64,000 bases of DNA from Pseudomonas sp. PB101 (GTDB lineage: Bacteria > Pseudomonadota > Gammaproteobacteria > Pseudomonadales > Pseudomonadaceae), in NCBI RefSeq assembly GCF_009764265.1, contig NZ_RWIR01000033.1, positions 1 to 64,000 of the forward strand. The letters run 5' to 3'. Below are positions 28,323 through 37,450 of this stretch, piece by piece. The notes beneath the pieces are model-generated. The model was not told the origin of the DNA, did not search any database, and saw only the letters and a list, made by a program, of their open reading frames with translations. Position numbers and translations under genes: made by a program. Position 1 is the stretch's first letter; every line of letters begins with the position of its first letter.

Positions 28323-29315
28323 TCAATCCACCATTCGAGCCGTACCAAACAGACTGACCCGCCTCAACTCCCCCTGCTCTTCTTCCAGCAGGATCGGCGC
28401 CGTGCCACCCGGCATCGTCACCCTCACCTCTCCAGCACTGACCCAACCCACCCGCCAAGCTGCACAGGCCACCGCACTGGCGCTGGTCCCCGACGACGCC
28501 GTCGGCCCCTCGCCGCGCTCGAACACCCGGGCAGCGATGTGCCCTTCGGCCAGGCGCATCGCCCATTGCAGGTTGATCCCCGCCGGACACGGCCGTCCCG
28601 CCCCGGTCGGCATCGCGTAGGCGATTTTCGTCAGACCTTCGGCCAACCCCGGTTCGCGCATCTGCTCATTGCTCGGCAAATCTTCGGCGTTTTCGACCAG
28701 CGTCACGCAATGCGGATTACCGACCCGGGCGAACTGACTGCGTGACCAGGCCCCGTTGAGTACCGACAATTGTTCAATGTGGCTGAGTTCACGACCGTTC
28801 AACATCGCGTTTTCAACGCCATGCGCGCTGACCGCTGCCGGTCCGAATCCCGGCTGCCCCAGATCGAGCCAGAAACCCTTCACGCCATCGACCTCTGCGG
28901 CTTTCACCGAGGTCTGCCCCGGCGAAGGCGTATCAGCCTTGTCGTGATGAACCCTGAGCAGACAGGCTTCGTCCTTCGGCAACAGCCCTTGATCGCTCAG
29001 TGCCTGGGAAAAGATCGTCAAGCCGTTGCCACTGCGCTCGGCCAGGGTGCCGTCGGTGTTGACGATCAACAGGTCAAAGGGAGGCGACGCCTGAAACGGA
29101 CCGACCAGCAAACCGTCGCTGCGATGATCCTTGCTGCCGGGCGGTCGAGTGCCAGGCGCCCAGCTACAGCAGGCTTCGATGGCCGCGAGCGCCCAGGCTT
29201 CGAGGGTTTGCGCGGCCTGGCTGGCCTGATCGGGCAAGTTGATGCCCTGACGGCGCAATTCTTCGGGTGCCACCACGATGTAGATGTTGCCCCGTGCATC
29301 GTACCGCTGCGCCAT
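28323..29315 (-). CDS. DapF-like protein with both catalytic cysteines replaced by Ser
   Basis: A 330-aa protein of the diaminopimelate epimerase fold, with two alpha/beta barrels around central helices. Conserved landmarks are the NTDGT segment, the GNG loop (ERSGNGL), GNPHCV and ERGEGPTASSGTS. In true DapF the loops read CGNG and ACGTG, with the two catalytic cysteines; here they are Ser95 and Ser276. Glu267 and the GNPH motif remain. It is therefore probably not a housekeeping DapF; it may be a specialised isomerase or an inactive paralogue. The ATG at 29315 follows GGGAGGG. It is convergent with codA and divergent from an MFS gene. Confidence 0.8.
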   Translation of the reverse strand: MAQRYDARGNIYIVVAPEELRRQGINLPDQASQAAQTLEAWALAAIEACCSWAPGTRPPGSKDHRSDGLLVGPFQASPPFDLLIVNTDGTLAERSGNGLTIFSQALSDQGLLPKDEACLLRVHHDKADTPSPGQTSVKAAEVDGVKGFWLDLGQPGFGPAAVSAHGVENAMLNGRELSHIEQLSVLNGAWSRSQFARVGNPHCVTLVENAEDLPSNEQMREPGLAEGLTKIAYAMPTGAGRPCPAGINLQWAMRLAEGHIAARVFERGEGPTASSGTSASAVACAAWRVGWVSAGEVRVTMPGGTAPILLEEEQGELRRVSLFGTARMVD

Positions 29316-29481
29316 GGCGCCCTCCCGTGTGTCATTGAAATGGCCCAACATATCGCGAAACACGCTGGCGCTGTGCAACGATATCGCCCTGTTTGACTGC
29401 AAGCTTTTGCGGACATTGATCGAACCCACGCCGGTCGATCACTGTCCGTTGAGGACGCGACGTTTTTTGCCAGGAATTGAT

Positions 29482-30633
29482 ATGAGTAGCCTCAACAGCC
29501 AGACCACCTTCGTTCCCGGCCGCCTGGAACAGATGTCCACGCGCATCGCCTTTTTCATCGCCGGGGTCGGCATCGCCGCGTGGGCGCCGCTGGTGCCCTA
29601 TGCCAAGGCACGGGCCGGGCTGGATGAAGGCACCCTGGGTTTGCTGCTGTTGTGCCTTGGGGTGGGTTCGATTCTGGCGATGCCGTTGGCCGGAATCCTG
29701 TCCTCACGTTTCGGCTGCCGGCGGGTGACGACTGGCGGAGCCTTGCTGATCTGTACCGCCCTGCCGCTGCTGGCGACGGTGTCGTCGATTCCGGCCTTGG
29801 TCGCTGCCTTGTTCATGTTCGGCGCGGGCCTGGGCACCGTGGATTCGACGGTCAACCTGCAAGCGGTGATCGTCGAGCGCGCCAGCGGCAAAAACATGAT
29901 GTCGGGGTTCCATGGCCTGTTCAGCCTGGGCGGGATTGTCGGTGCAGCGGGCGTCAGCGGCTTGCTTGGCCTGGGAATTTCCCCGCTGGGCGCCACGCTG
30001 GTGGTGATCGTGATGCTGCTGATCGCGTTGGCCAAGGCCGTGCCGCATCTGTTGCCCTACGGCAGCAAGGGTTCGGGGCCGGCGTTCGCGGTGCCCCATG
30101 GCATCGTCCTGTTTATCGGCGGCATGTGCTTTATCGTGTTCCTCGCCGAAGGCGCGGCGCTGGACTGGAGCGCGGTGTTCCTGGTGCAGGAACGTGGCAT
30201 CGACACGGCATATGCTGGCCTCGGTTATGCGGCGTTTGCCTTGACCATGACGGCCGGGCGTTTGACCGGTGACAAAATCGTGCGACGACTGGGCGCGACA
30301 CGAGTGATTGTGTTCGGCGGGCTGACGGCCGCCGCCGGCTTGTTCCTGGCGACGTTTGCGCCGGACTGGAAGGCGGCGCTGGTGGGATACGCGCTGCTGG
30401 GCGCCGGTTGCTCGAACATCGTGCCGGTGCTGTACACCGCAGTCGGCAAGCAGACGGTCATGCCCGAAAGCATCGCCGTGCCGGCAATTACCACACTGGG
30501 TTATGCGGGCATTCTCGCGGGCCCCGCCGTCATCGGCTTCGTCGCCCATGGCAGCAGTCTGAGCTTTGCCTTTGCCTTGATGGCGCTGTTGCTGGTGGCG
30601 GTGGCGATTGGCGGGAGAGTTTTGAAGGTCTGA
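29482..30633 (+). CDS. MFS transporter (YbjJ-like)
   Basis: A 383-aa 12-TM permease. The N-terminus (GVGIAAWAPLVPYAKARAGLDEGTLGLLLL) and the SSRFGCRR loop between TM2 and TM3 fit the short MFS branch that includes E. coli YbjJ. AGGAATTG precedes the ATG at 29482. It is divergent from the DapF-like gene with about 165 bp between. The substrate is unknown; the neighbourhood (cytosine deaminase-like, DapF-like) does not settle it. Confidence 0.82.
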   Translation: MSSLNSQTTFVPGRLEQMSTRIAFFIAGVGIAAWAPLVPYAKARAGLDEGTLGLLLLCLGVGSILAMPLAGILSSRFGCRRVTTGGALLICTALPLLATVSSIPALVAALFMFGAGLGTVDSTVNLQAVIVERASGKNMMSGFHGLFSLGGIVGAAGVSGLLGLGISPLGATLVVIVMLLIALAKAVPHLLPYGSKGSGPAFAVPHGIVLFIGGMCFIVFLAEGAALDWSAVFLVQERGIDTAYAGLGYAAFALTMTAGRLTGDKIVRRLGATRVIVFGGLTAAAGLFLATFAPDWKAALVGYALLGAGCSNIVPVLYTAVGKQTVMPESIAVPAITTLGYAGILAGPAVIGFVAHGSSLSFAFALMALLLVAVAIGGRVLKV

Positions 30634-30637
30634 AGAG

Positions 30638-30730
30638 CATCGCCAGCAAGCCGGCTCCTACAAGGGATCCTGCGAACACATTATTGGTGTACGCCGCTGA
30701 TCAACTGTAGGAGCTGGCTTGCCAGCGATG
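30638..30730. repeat. Paired REP element, outward order
   Basis: CATCGCCAGCAAGCCGGCTCCTACA is followed by TGTAGGAGCTGGCTTGCCAGCGATG, between the convergent MFS and fecA genes. Confidence 0.88.
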
Positions 30731-30746
30731 AATTCACCCCGATCTA

Positions 30747-33173
30747 TCAGAACCCGACACTGGCCTGCACAAAGAACGTGCGTGGCGCGCCGACGTACAT
30801 GCCCGAGTTGTTGTCGCTGGAGCGGGTGAAGTACTGCTTGTCGAAGATGTTTTTCACCCCGGCGCCAACCTTGAGGTTCGACACCTGCGGACCAAAGTCA
30901 TAGCCACTGCGCACGTTCCAGGTGACGTAACCCGGAATATCGCCGTACTGGCCGTCGGCGGTGCCTTCGGTGATGTAGTTGTTGCTGAAACTACCGTCGG
31001 CGTTCACCGCGACGCCTGGCGAGCGCTGTTTGGACTGGGCGAAGGCGTCGAGGTTGTAAGTCCAGCGGTTGATGTCGTAACGCAGCCCCGCAGTCGCTAC
31101 CTGACGCGAGTAGAACGGCAGGTCACGGCCCTTGAAGTCTGGAATATCCCCTTCATAGACAGCGCGGGTGTAGGTGAAACCGGCATTGGCGGTCAGGCCG
31201 TCGAGGCGTGGGTCCAGTGCCGCCATGTCGTAGTGCACCGAAGCCTCGATGCCGCGGTGGGTGGTCGCGCCGAGGTTGGTCCAGCCCGCATCATTGCTGA
31301 TGTATTGCAGCTCCTTATCGAAGTCGATGTAGAACAGCGTCACTTCACCGCCCCACACATCATCGTTGTAGCGCGTGCCGATTTCGTAGGTCTTCGCCTT
31401 CTCCGGCTCCAGGCCATTGGCGGGGTTGTCACCCGAACCACCCTGGCCGAGCTGGAAATACTGCAGGGCACCGAACGAGGTTTCGTAGTTGGCGAACAGC
31501 TTCCAGGCGTCGGACATGTGATACATCACGCTCAGGGCCGGCAGCGGCTCGTTGCTTTCGATGCTGCGTTTCTTTTCCTGTACAGGCTTGCCGGCGGTAT
31601 CGAGTACCGGGCGATCATGCCAGTCGGTGCTGATGTGCTCGAAACGGATACCCGGGGTGACGGTCCAGTTGCCGACGTCGATCTTGTTGTCGACATACAC
31701 CGAGTTGGCCTCGGTGCCACCGGTACGGTCCTGATACACGTGGCCGTCCGAGGTCTTGGTCACGACCGGTTCGTTGTTGCTGTTCAGCCCCAGGCGACTG
31801 GCCTCCTCGTGCATGGCCTCCTTCAGGTAGCGATAGCCGACACTGACTTCCTGGGTGGTGGGGCCGACGTCGAACACATGGGACACCCGCGGCTCGATGC
31901 CGAAGGTGTAGTAGGTCCGCGGAAACGAGCCGAGGGTCTTCTGATCACGTGCGGCGATGTTGCTGCCACGAAAGCTGTCGGTGTAGTAGGTCAGCACTTC
32001 GGCCTGGGTACGGTCGTCGATCTGCCGAATCCACTTGAACGACACGTCCTTGCGGCGGCCGCTGAAGTTGTCGTTGTTGCGGTCGGACTGGAACGGGTCG
32101 GCGTCGTACTGCGCCTGGGTCAAGCCACCGGGCATGTCGGCCTTGGCGTCGTAGTAGTGGAAGTTCAGGCTGAAATCGTCGTAATCAGTCGGTGCCCAGT
32201 GGGTCTTGAGGATCACGTCGTCGATGTCGTTGCCGTTGTTGCTTTCACGGTAACCGTTGCCGTTCACGCCGGAATACAACAGCGCCACGCCCATGCCGTT
32301 GTCGGCGGTGCCGCCCATGAATGCCGTGTCGATGTGCTTCCAGCCACCGTGCTGGGAGGTTTCCAGGGTGGTGCCGATTTCAGCGGAGGCTTGTTCCGGG
32401 ATCGCGCGGGTCACGAAGTTGATCACGCCACCGACGTTTTGCGGTCCGTAGCGGACGGAACCGGCACCGCGCACCACGTCGATGCTGTCGAGGTTGCCCG
32501 AGGAAATCGGCGCCATGGACAACTGCGGCTGGCCGTAAGGGGCGAACGCCGCCGGCACGCCGTCGATCAGCACGGTGGAGCGCGGCGACAGGCGCGAGGT
32601 CAGGCCACGCACACCGACGTTCAGGGAAATGTCACTGCCTCCAGTGCCGTTGGCTTCCTGCACTTGCACGCCCGGCACACGCTTCAACACGTCGCCGACG
32701 TTCATCGCGCCCTGCTCGATCATGGCTTCACGGCGAATCACCGTTCGCGCGCCCGGATGGTTCTGCACCACGGCGGCATCGGCATCGCCGAGCCAGTCGC
32801 CGACCACCTTGATGTCGGTCACGCCAAGTTCCAGTGGACCGTTGGCCGCGGCAGTCGGCGCCGGCATCAGGGTCACCGAACCTTCATCGATCTGGTATTG
32901 CAGGCCGCTGCCTTGCAGCAACTGGCGCAGCGCGTCTTCCGGGGAAAGGTTGCCATCCACCGCCGGGGCCTGTTTGCCAGCGACCAGTTCAGGGCTGAAG
33001 AACACCTGAAGCGAGGTTTGCTGGCCCAACTGACTCAGGGCCTGCCCCAAAGGTTGCGCCGGGATGTGAATGCCATCGGCGGCAAAGGCCTGGGGCAGCG
33101 CAACGTTGACCGCCAGCGCAAGCGCCAACGGCAACCAGGGGAGTTTGTTGTTTTTAGCGGTGGAGTTTTTCAC
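30747..33173 (-). CDS. fecA: Ferric citrate outer-membrane receptor/transducer
   Basis: An 808-aa TonB-dependent transducer. It has a signal peptide (to about residue 32), an N-terminal STN signalling domain (about residues 35-105) that contacts FecR, then a plug and barrel. The segments VVGDWLGDADA, STVLIDGVPAAFAPYGQPQLS, SVRYGPQNVGGVINFVTRAIP and DYDADPFQS-like loops closely follow E. coli FecA, supporting ferric dicitrate as ligand. It ends in the aromatic VGF. It lies downstream of fecI and fecR on the same strand with 98 bp to fecR, the usual order for autoregulated expression. Confidence 0.93.
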   Translation of the reverse strand: MKNSTAKNNKLPWLPLALALAVNVALPQAFAADGIHIPAQPLGQALSQLGQQTSLQVFFSPELVAGKQAPAVDGNLSPEDALRQLLQGSGLQYQIDEGSVTLMPAPTAAANGPLELGVTDIKVVGDWLGDADAAVVQNHPGARTVIRREAMIEQGAMNVGDVLKRVPGVQVQEANGTGGSDISLNVGVRGLTSRLSPRSTVLIDGVPAAFAPYGQPQLSMAPISSGNLDSIDVVRGAGSVRYGPQNVGGVINFVTRAIPEQASAEIGTTLETSQHGGWKHIDTAFMGGTADNGMGVALLYSGVNGNGYRESNNGNDIDDVILKTHWAPTDYDDFSLNFHYYDAKADMPGGLTQAQYDADPFQSDRNNDNFSGRRKDVSFKWIRQIDDRTQAEVLTYYTDSFRGSNIAARDQKTLGSFPRTYYTFGIEPRVSHVFDVGPTTQEVSVGYRYLKEAMHEEASRLGLNSNNEPVVTKTSDGHVYQDRTGGTEANSVYVDNKIDVGNWTVTPGIRFEHISTDWHDRPVLDTAGKPVQEKKRSIESNEPLPALSVMYHMSDAWKLFANYETSFGALQYFQLGQGGSGDNPANGLEPEKAKTYEIGTRYNDDVWGGEVTLFYIDFDKELQYISNDAGWTNLGATTHRGIEASVHYDMAALDPRLDGLTANAGFTYTRAVYEGDIPDFKGRDLPFYSRQVATAGLRYDINRWTYNLDAFAQSKQRSPGVAVNADGSFSNNYITEGTADGQYGDIPGYVTWNVRSGYDFGPQVSNLKVGAGVKNIFDKQYFTRSSDNNSGMYVGAPRTFFVQASVGF

Positions 33174-33271
33174 GTCGAACGTAGTCCTGTGGATCGCAAG
33201 AGTGTGCGCTTGTTAATGCAAACCAGTTGCAGTTGAACAGGAAGACGATGAACTCGAAAAAAACCTGAATT

Positions 33272-34255
33272 CTATTTTGAAATTATTTCCTGGCTGCCAT
33301 CGCCAAGGGTGCGCACGGCCACCGGCAGGATGTTCGGCAAGGCCTTGAGCAGCGCGTCGGTGTTGTCGGATTTGAACACGCTGGTCAGGCGCAGATTGCC
33401 CACCGCCGCATTGCTGACCTTCAGCGGCTTCTCCCGATAACGCGAGACCTGCTCGGCGACGTCGGCCAGGCTGGCGTTGTTGAACACCAGCTTGCCGCTG
33501 CGCCAGGCGGTCATTTCCGCCGGGTTGACCGCGTAGGCAGCGGCAACCTTGCCCCGGGCATCGACGTGGGTGCCAAGGCCTGCGGTCAGATTGATGAAAT
33601 CGTTGTCGGCGGCCTCGCGCCCCTGGACCCTGACGGTGCCCTGCTCCACCACCACCCGGGTTTCGCTGGCGCCGCGACGCACGTCGAAGCGGGTGCCGGT
33701 GACCGTGACCTTGCCACTGCCCGCCGCGACCACGAATGGCCGGCGGGTGTCGTGCTCGACGCTGAACATCGCTTCGCCTGCGGTCAGTTCAACGTTGCGT
33801 TGACCCTTTTCAAACCGCACCTGAATCCGGCTGCGGCTGTCCAGATCGACTTCCGAGCCATCCGGCAACGCCACATGGCGCCGCTCATTCAAGGCCGTTG
33901 AAAACTCGGCGGTGTAAGGCGCCGGATGGTTCAGAGCGCTGAACAGGCCCAAGCCGAGTGCCACCGCGAACACGCTGGCGGCCACCGCATAACGCAGCAC
34001 GGGACGAGGTTTCTTCAGGGCTGGCGGGGTATCGCACAAGGCCTGCAAACGCGCCGCCGGCACCAGGTCGGCGGCGCTCCACAAACCCTGGAGCACATCG
34101 AATTCGTCCCGGTGTTGGGGATGTTCGTCCAGCCAGGCCTGGAATCGGCGCCGCACTTCGACATCGACGACAGGTTCCTGCAAACGCACAAACCACTGCG
34201 CCGCCTCATCGCGCACCGTCGTTTGCCCGCACGCACAATCACGAGTATCCATCAT
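33272..34255 (-). CDS. fecR: FecR-type anti-sigma/sigma regulator
   Basis: A 327-aa inner-membrane regulator: an N-terminal cytoplasmic anti-sigma (DUF4880) part (EAAQWFVRLQEP), one TM near residues 88-108, and a periplasmic FecR domain (LPDGSEVDLDSRS; FVVAAGSGKVTVTGTRFDV) plus a C-terminal STN-contacting region. It relays FecA occupancy to FecI. I chose the first of two adjacent ATGs (34255) because AGGA is 6 nt upstream. It sits 40 bp downstream of fecI. Confidence 0.92.
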   Translation of the reverse strand: MMDTRDCACGQTTVRDEAAQWFVRLQEPVVDVEVRRRFQAWLDEHPQHRDEFDVLQGLWSAADLVPAARLQALCDTPPALKKPRPVLRYAVAASVFAVALGLGLFSALNHPAPYTAEFSTALNERRHVALPDGSEVDLDSRSRIQVRFEKGQRNVELTAGEAMFSVEHDTRRPFVVAAGSGKVTVTGTRFDVRRGASETRVVVEQGTVRVQGREAADNDFINLTAGLGTHVDARGKVAAAYAVNPAEMTAWRSGKLVFNNASLADVAEQVSRYREKPLKVSNAAVGNLRLTSVFKSDNTDALLKALPNILPVAVRTLGDGSQEIISK

Positions 34256-34295
34256 GGAAGTTCCTGTCTGGCTGGGGTGGAGAATGCATGGGCCA

Positions 34296-34796
34296 TCATG
34301 ACTGCAACCCGTCCAGGCGATCACGCAGGTGCCGAAGCGTGCGGATCATATACTTTTCCACCATGTTCTTGGACAGTCCCAGTCGTTCGGCGATTTCGGC
34401 CTGGGTCAGGCCCTCGATTTTCTGCCAGACAAATACCTTGCGGCAGTTGACCGGCAACTCGGTGAGCGCCCGTTCAATGGAATCCGCCAACTGGATCGCG
34501 TGCATGAAATGCTCCGGGTCGCCGGTCGGCGACTCACTGAGATCAATCGCCTCTGACTCCATGGCGCCCCGCCGGTCCTCACGCCGATAACCATCCACGG
34601 CGATGTTGCGCGCGGTCTGGTGCAAATACGCCCGAGGCTGTTGCACCGCCGCCGAATCGGACTCAAGCACCCGCACGAAGGTATCGTGGGCCAGGTCCTC
34701 GGCCTGCTGACGATTCCTCAGGCGACGGGTCCAGGTGCCAACCAACTCTTCGTAGTGCTCGAAAAAGCCGTGTCTGCGGGGCAGCTTGAGGGTCAT
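34296..34796 (-). CDS. fecI: ECF sigma factor FecI
   Basis: A 166-aa sigma-70 family ECF factor with region 2 (QQAEDLAHDTFVRVLE) and region 4 (LTQAEIAERLGLSKNMVEKYMIRTLRHLRD). It is the size of FecI-type sigma factors and is first in the fecI-fecR-fecA order. It should direct RNA polymerase to the fecA promoter when ferric citrate is bound. A weak Fur-box-like palindrome lies just upstream. The start at 34796 gives the family N-terminus MTLKLPRRHGFFEHYEELV; the longer frame runs over the promoter. Confidence 0.92.
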   Translation of the reverse strand: MTLKLPRRHGFFEHYEELVGTWTRRLRNRQQAEDLAHDTFVRVLESDSAAVQQPRAYLHQTARNIAVDGYRREDRRGAMESEAIDLSESPTGDPEHFMHAIQLADSIERALTELPVNCRKVFVWQKIEGLTQAEIAERLGLSKNMVEKYMIRTLRHLRDRLDGLQS

Positions 34797-34823
34797 TGCG
34801 GTGTGCTGTGGAGGCGGGGCGTG

Positions 34824-34842
34824 AATAGTAATGCTTCCTATT
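34824..34842. promoter_or_regulatory. Possible weak Fur box upstream of fecI
   Basis: AATAG (34824-34828) and CTATT (34838-34842) form an inverted pair, and the 19-mer matches the Fur consensus at 10 of 19 positions by eye. It lies 28 bp upstream of the fecI start, where Fur control is expected for this system. Confidence 0.35.
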
Positions 34843-35031
34843 AACCTGAAGCAATGGTTAGCAATCCCCCTTGGTCGGGCACTTTGTCTGCTTGCCATTG
34901 TGCATTTCGTCAGCAAAGCTCAATCGCGGCACGCAACCAAAGAAATCTGGCAGGCATTCAAAAGCGTCCATTGACGAGTTGTAACAAAGTGCAGGAATGC
35001 CCGTACCCGGCTTTTCCCCAGGAATTCACCC

Positions 35032-37320
35032 ATGTTCAGCTCCAAAGCTTCGCCCAAAAGAACCCCGCTTGCCCGCCTGGCCCTGGCCATCACCCTGAGC
35101 ACCCTTGGCCTGCCTTTCTGGGCGAACACGGCCCAGGCCCACGGCGGTCACGCCGACATGGTGCCGCTGCAGGCGGGTCTGGAGGCCTTTGGCGCCACGG
35201 TGAAATGGGACGATTACGCCAACCTGTTCACCATTGCCAAGGACGGGGTCTATCTCAAGGTCAAGCCCGACAGCAAAGTGGCGATGCTCAACGGCAAGCG
35301 TATCGAGCTGACTGTCCCGGTGGTGTTCAAGAACCATACGGCGTTCATGTCCACCGACTTCATCAACCAGGTGTTCCAGTCCGGGCTGGACAAGACCTTC
35401 GTCGTCGAGACCCGCCCCAACCCGCTCAATCCCCTGAGCGCAGGCGAAATCACCACGGCCGTGGACATCGTCAAGCAATCGGAAAACTACAAACCCGGTT
35501 TCCGCTTCACCGAAGTCTCGGTCAAGGAGCCGCCGAAGGATCAGGTGTGGAACTTCGTGTTCACCGGGCAGAACGTCGCGCAACCGCGCCAGGCGAGCAT
35601 CGTCGTGCTCGACGGCAAGCACGTGATCGAAGCGCTGGTCGACCTCGACAAGAAAGAACTCAAGTCCTGGAAGCCGATCGAAGGCGCCCACGGCATGGTC
35701 CTGCTGGATGATTTCGCCACGGTGCAATCAGCCGTCGAGTCCAGCCCGGAATACGCCCAGGCCCTCGCCAAGCGCGGCATCAATGACGTGAAGAAGGTCG
35801 TGGCCACGCCGCTGACCGTCGGTTACTTCGACGGCAAGGATGGCCTGGCGCAGGACAAGCGCCTGTTGAAAATCGTCAGCTACCTCGACACCGGTGACGG
35901 CAACTACTGGGCGCACCCGATCGAGGGCCTGGTGGCGATTGTCGACCTGGAACAGAAGAAGCTGATCAAGATCGAAGACGAAGCGCTCATTCCGGTGCCG
36001 ATGAAACCGACGCCTTATGACGGTCGCGGACGCCAGGGCGTCGCCGTCAAGCCGCTGGAAATCATCGAGCCCGAGGGCAAGAACTACACCATCAGCGGCA
36101 ACAGCATTCACTGGCAGAACTGGGACTTCCACGTTCGCCTCGATTCGCGGGTCGGCCCGATCCTGTCCACCGTCACCTACGACGACAAGGGCAAGAAACG
36201 CAAGATCATGTACGAAGGCTCCCTGGGCGGCATGATCGTGCCTTACGGCGACCCGGACATCGGCTGGTACTTCAAGGCCTACCTCGACTCCGGCGACTAC
36301 GGCATGGGCACCCTGACTTCACCGATCGCCCGTGGCAAAGACGCCCCGGAAAACGCCGTGCTGCTGGACGCCACCATCGCCGACTACACCGGCGCACCGA
36401 CCGCGATCCCGCGCGCCATGGCGGTGTTCGAACGCTACGCCGGCCCCGAATACAAACACCAGGAAATGGGCCAACCCAACCTCAGCACCGAGCGCCGTGA
36501 ACTGGTGGTGCGCTGGATCAGCACCGTGGGCAACTACGACTACATCTTCGACTGGGTCTTCCAGCAGAACGGCACCATCGGCATCGACGCCGGCGCCACC
36601 GGCATCGAAGCGGTCAAGGGCGTGAAATCGAAAACCATGCACGAAGACACCGCCAAGGAAGACACGCGCTACGGCACCCTGCTCGATCACAACATCGTCG
36701 GCACCACGCACCAGCACATCTACAACTTCCGCCTCGACATGGACGTGGACGGCGAGCAGAACTCACTGGTGGAAGTGAACCCGGTGGTATTGCCCAACGA
36801 CCGTGGCGGCCCGCGCACCAGCACCATGCAGACCGAGACCAAAGTAGTCGGCACCGAGCAACAGGCGGCGCAGAAATTCGACCCGTCGACCGTGCGTCTG
36901 CTGACCAACTTCAGCAAGGAGAACAAGGTCGGCAACCCGGTTTCCTACCAGTTGATTCCTTATGCCGGCGGCACGCACCCGGTGGCCAAGGGCGCCAACT
37001 TCGGCAAGGACGAATGGCTCTACCACCGCCTGAGCTTCATGGACAAGCAACTGTGGGTGACGCAATACAACCCCGAGGAAAAATACCCGGAAGGCAAGTA
37101 CCCGAACCGCTCGGACAGGGACTCGGGCCTGGGCCAGTTCACCCAGGACAACCACTCCATCGAGAACACCGACGACGTGGTCTGGCTGACCACCGGCACC
37201 ACCCACATCGCCCGCGCCGAAGAATGGCCGATCATGCCGACCGAATGGGTGCATGTGCTGCTCAAACCGTGGAATTTCTTCGATGAAACGCCGACCTTGA
37301 ACCTCAACGCACCGAAGTAA
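35032..37320 (+). CDS. tynA: Copper-containing primary amine (tyramine/phenylethylamine) oxidase
   Basis: A 762-aa periplasmic enzyme. The signal peptide ends near AQA (residue 36); an N-terminal D1-type domain (about residues 45-120) is followed by D2/D3 and the catalytic domain. The cofactor motif TVGNYDY places the topaquinone precursor at Tyr502; copper ligands are His560 and His562 (THQHIYNF) and His725 (TTHIARAEE). It oxidises phenylethylamine, tyramine and similar amines to the aldehyde, NH3 and H2O2. It is convergent with its likely activator feaR and upstream of the phenylacetate cluster. Confidence 0.95.
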   Translation: MFSSKASPKRTPLARLALAITLSTLGLPFWANTAQAHGGHADMVPLQAGLEAFGATVKWDDYANLFTIAKDGVYLKVKPDSKVAMLNGKRIELTVPVVFKNHTAFMSTDFINQVFQSGLDKTFVVETRPNPLNPLSAGEITTAVDIVKQSENYKPGFRFTEVSVKEPPKDQVWNFVFTGQNVAQPRQASIVVLDGKHVIEALVDLDKKELKSWKPIEGAHGMVLLDDFATVQSAVESSPEYAQALAKRGINDVKKVVATPLTVGYFDGKDGLAQDKRLLKIVSYLDTGDGNYWAHPIEGLVAIVDLEQKKLIKIEDEALIPVPMKPTPYDGRGRQGVAVKPLEIIEPEGKNYTISGNSIHWQNWDFHVRLDSRVGPILSTVTYDDKGKKRKIMYEGSLGGMIVPYGDPDIGWYFKAYLDSGDYGMGTLTSPIARGKDAPENAVLLDATIADYTGAPTAIPRAMAVFERYAGPEYKHQEMGQPNLSTERRELVVRWISTVGNYDYIFDWVFQQNGTIGIDAGATGIEAVKGVKSKTMHEDTAKEDTRYGTLLDHNIVGTTHQHIYNFRLDMDVDGEQNSLVEVNPVVLPNDRGGPRTSTMQTETKVVGTEQQAAQKFDPSTVRLLTNFSKENKVGNPVSYQLIPYAGGTHPVAKGANFGKDEWLYHRLSFMDKQLWVTQYNPEEKYPEGKYPNRSDRDSGLGQFTQDNHSIENTDDVVWLTTGTTHIARAEEWPIMPTEWVHVLLKPWNFFDETPTLNLNAPK

Positions 37321-37337
37321 CCGGGCAATTCATATAA

Positions 37338-37424
37338 CCTGTGCGGGCTTGCCCGCGATGACGGAGTGTCAGTCGACATCATTGTCACTGATCCACCGCT
37401 ATCGCGGGCAAGCCCGCTCCCACA
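37338..37424. repeat. Paired inverted REP element
   Basis: GCGGGCTTGCCCGCGATG faces its inverse ATCGCGGGCAAGCCCGCTCCCACA, between the convergent tynA and feaR genes. Confidence 0.88.
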
Positions 37425-37450
37425 GGGTTATTCGGTGCTCAGGCAACCGA

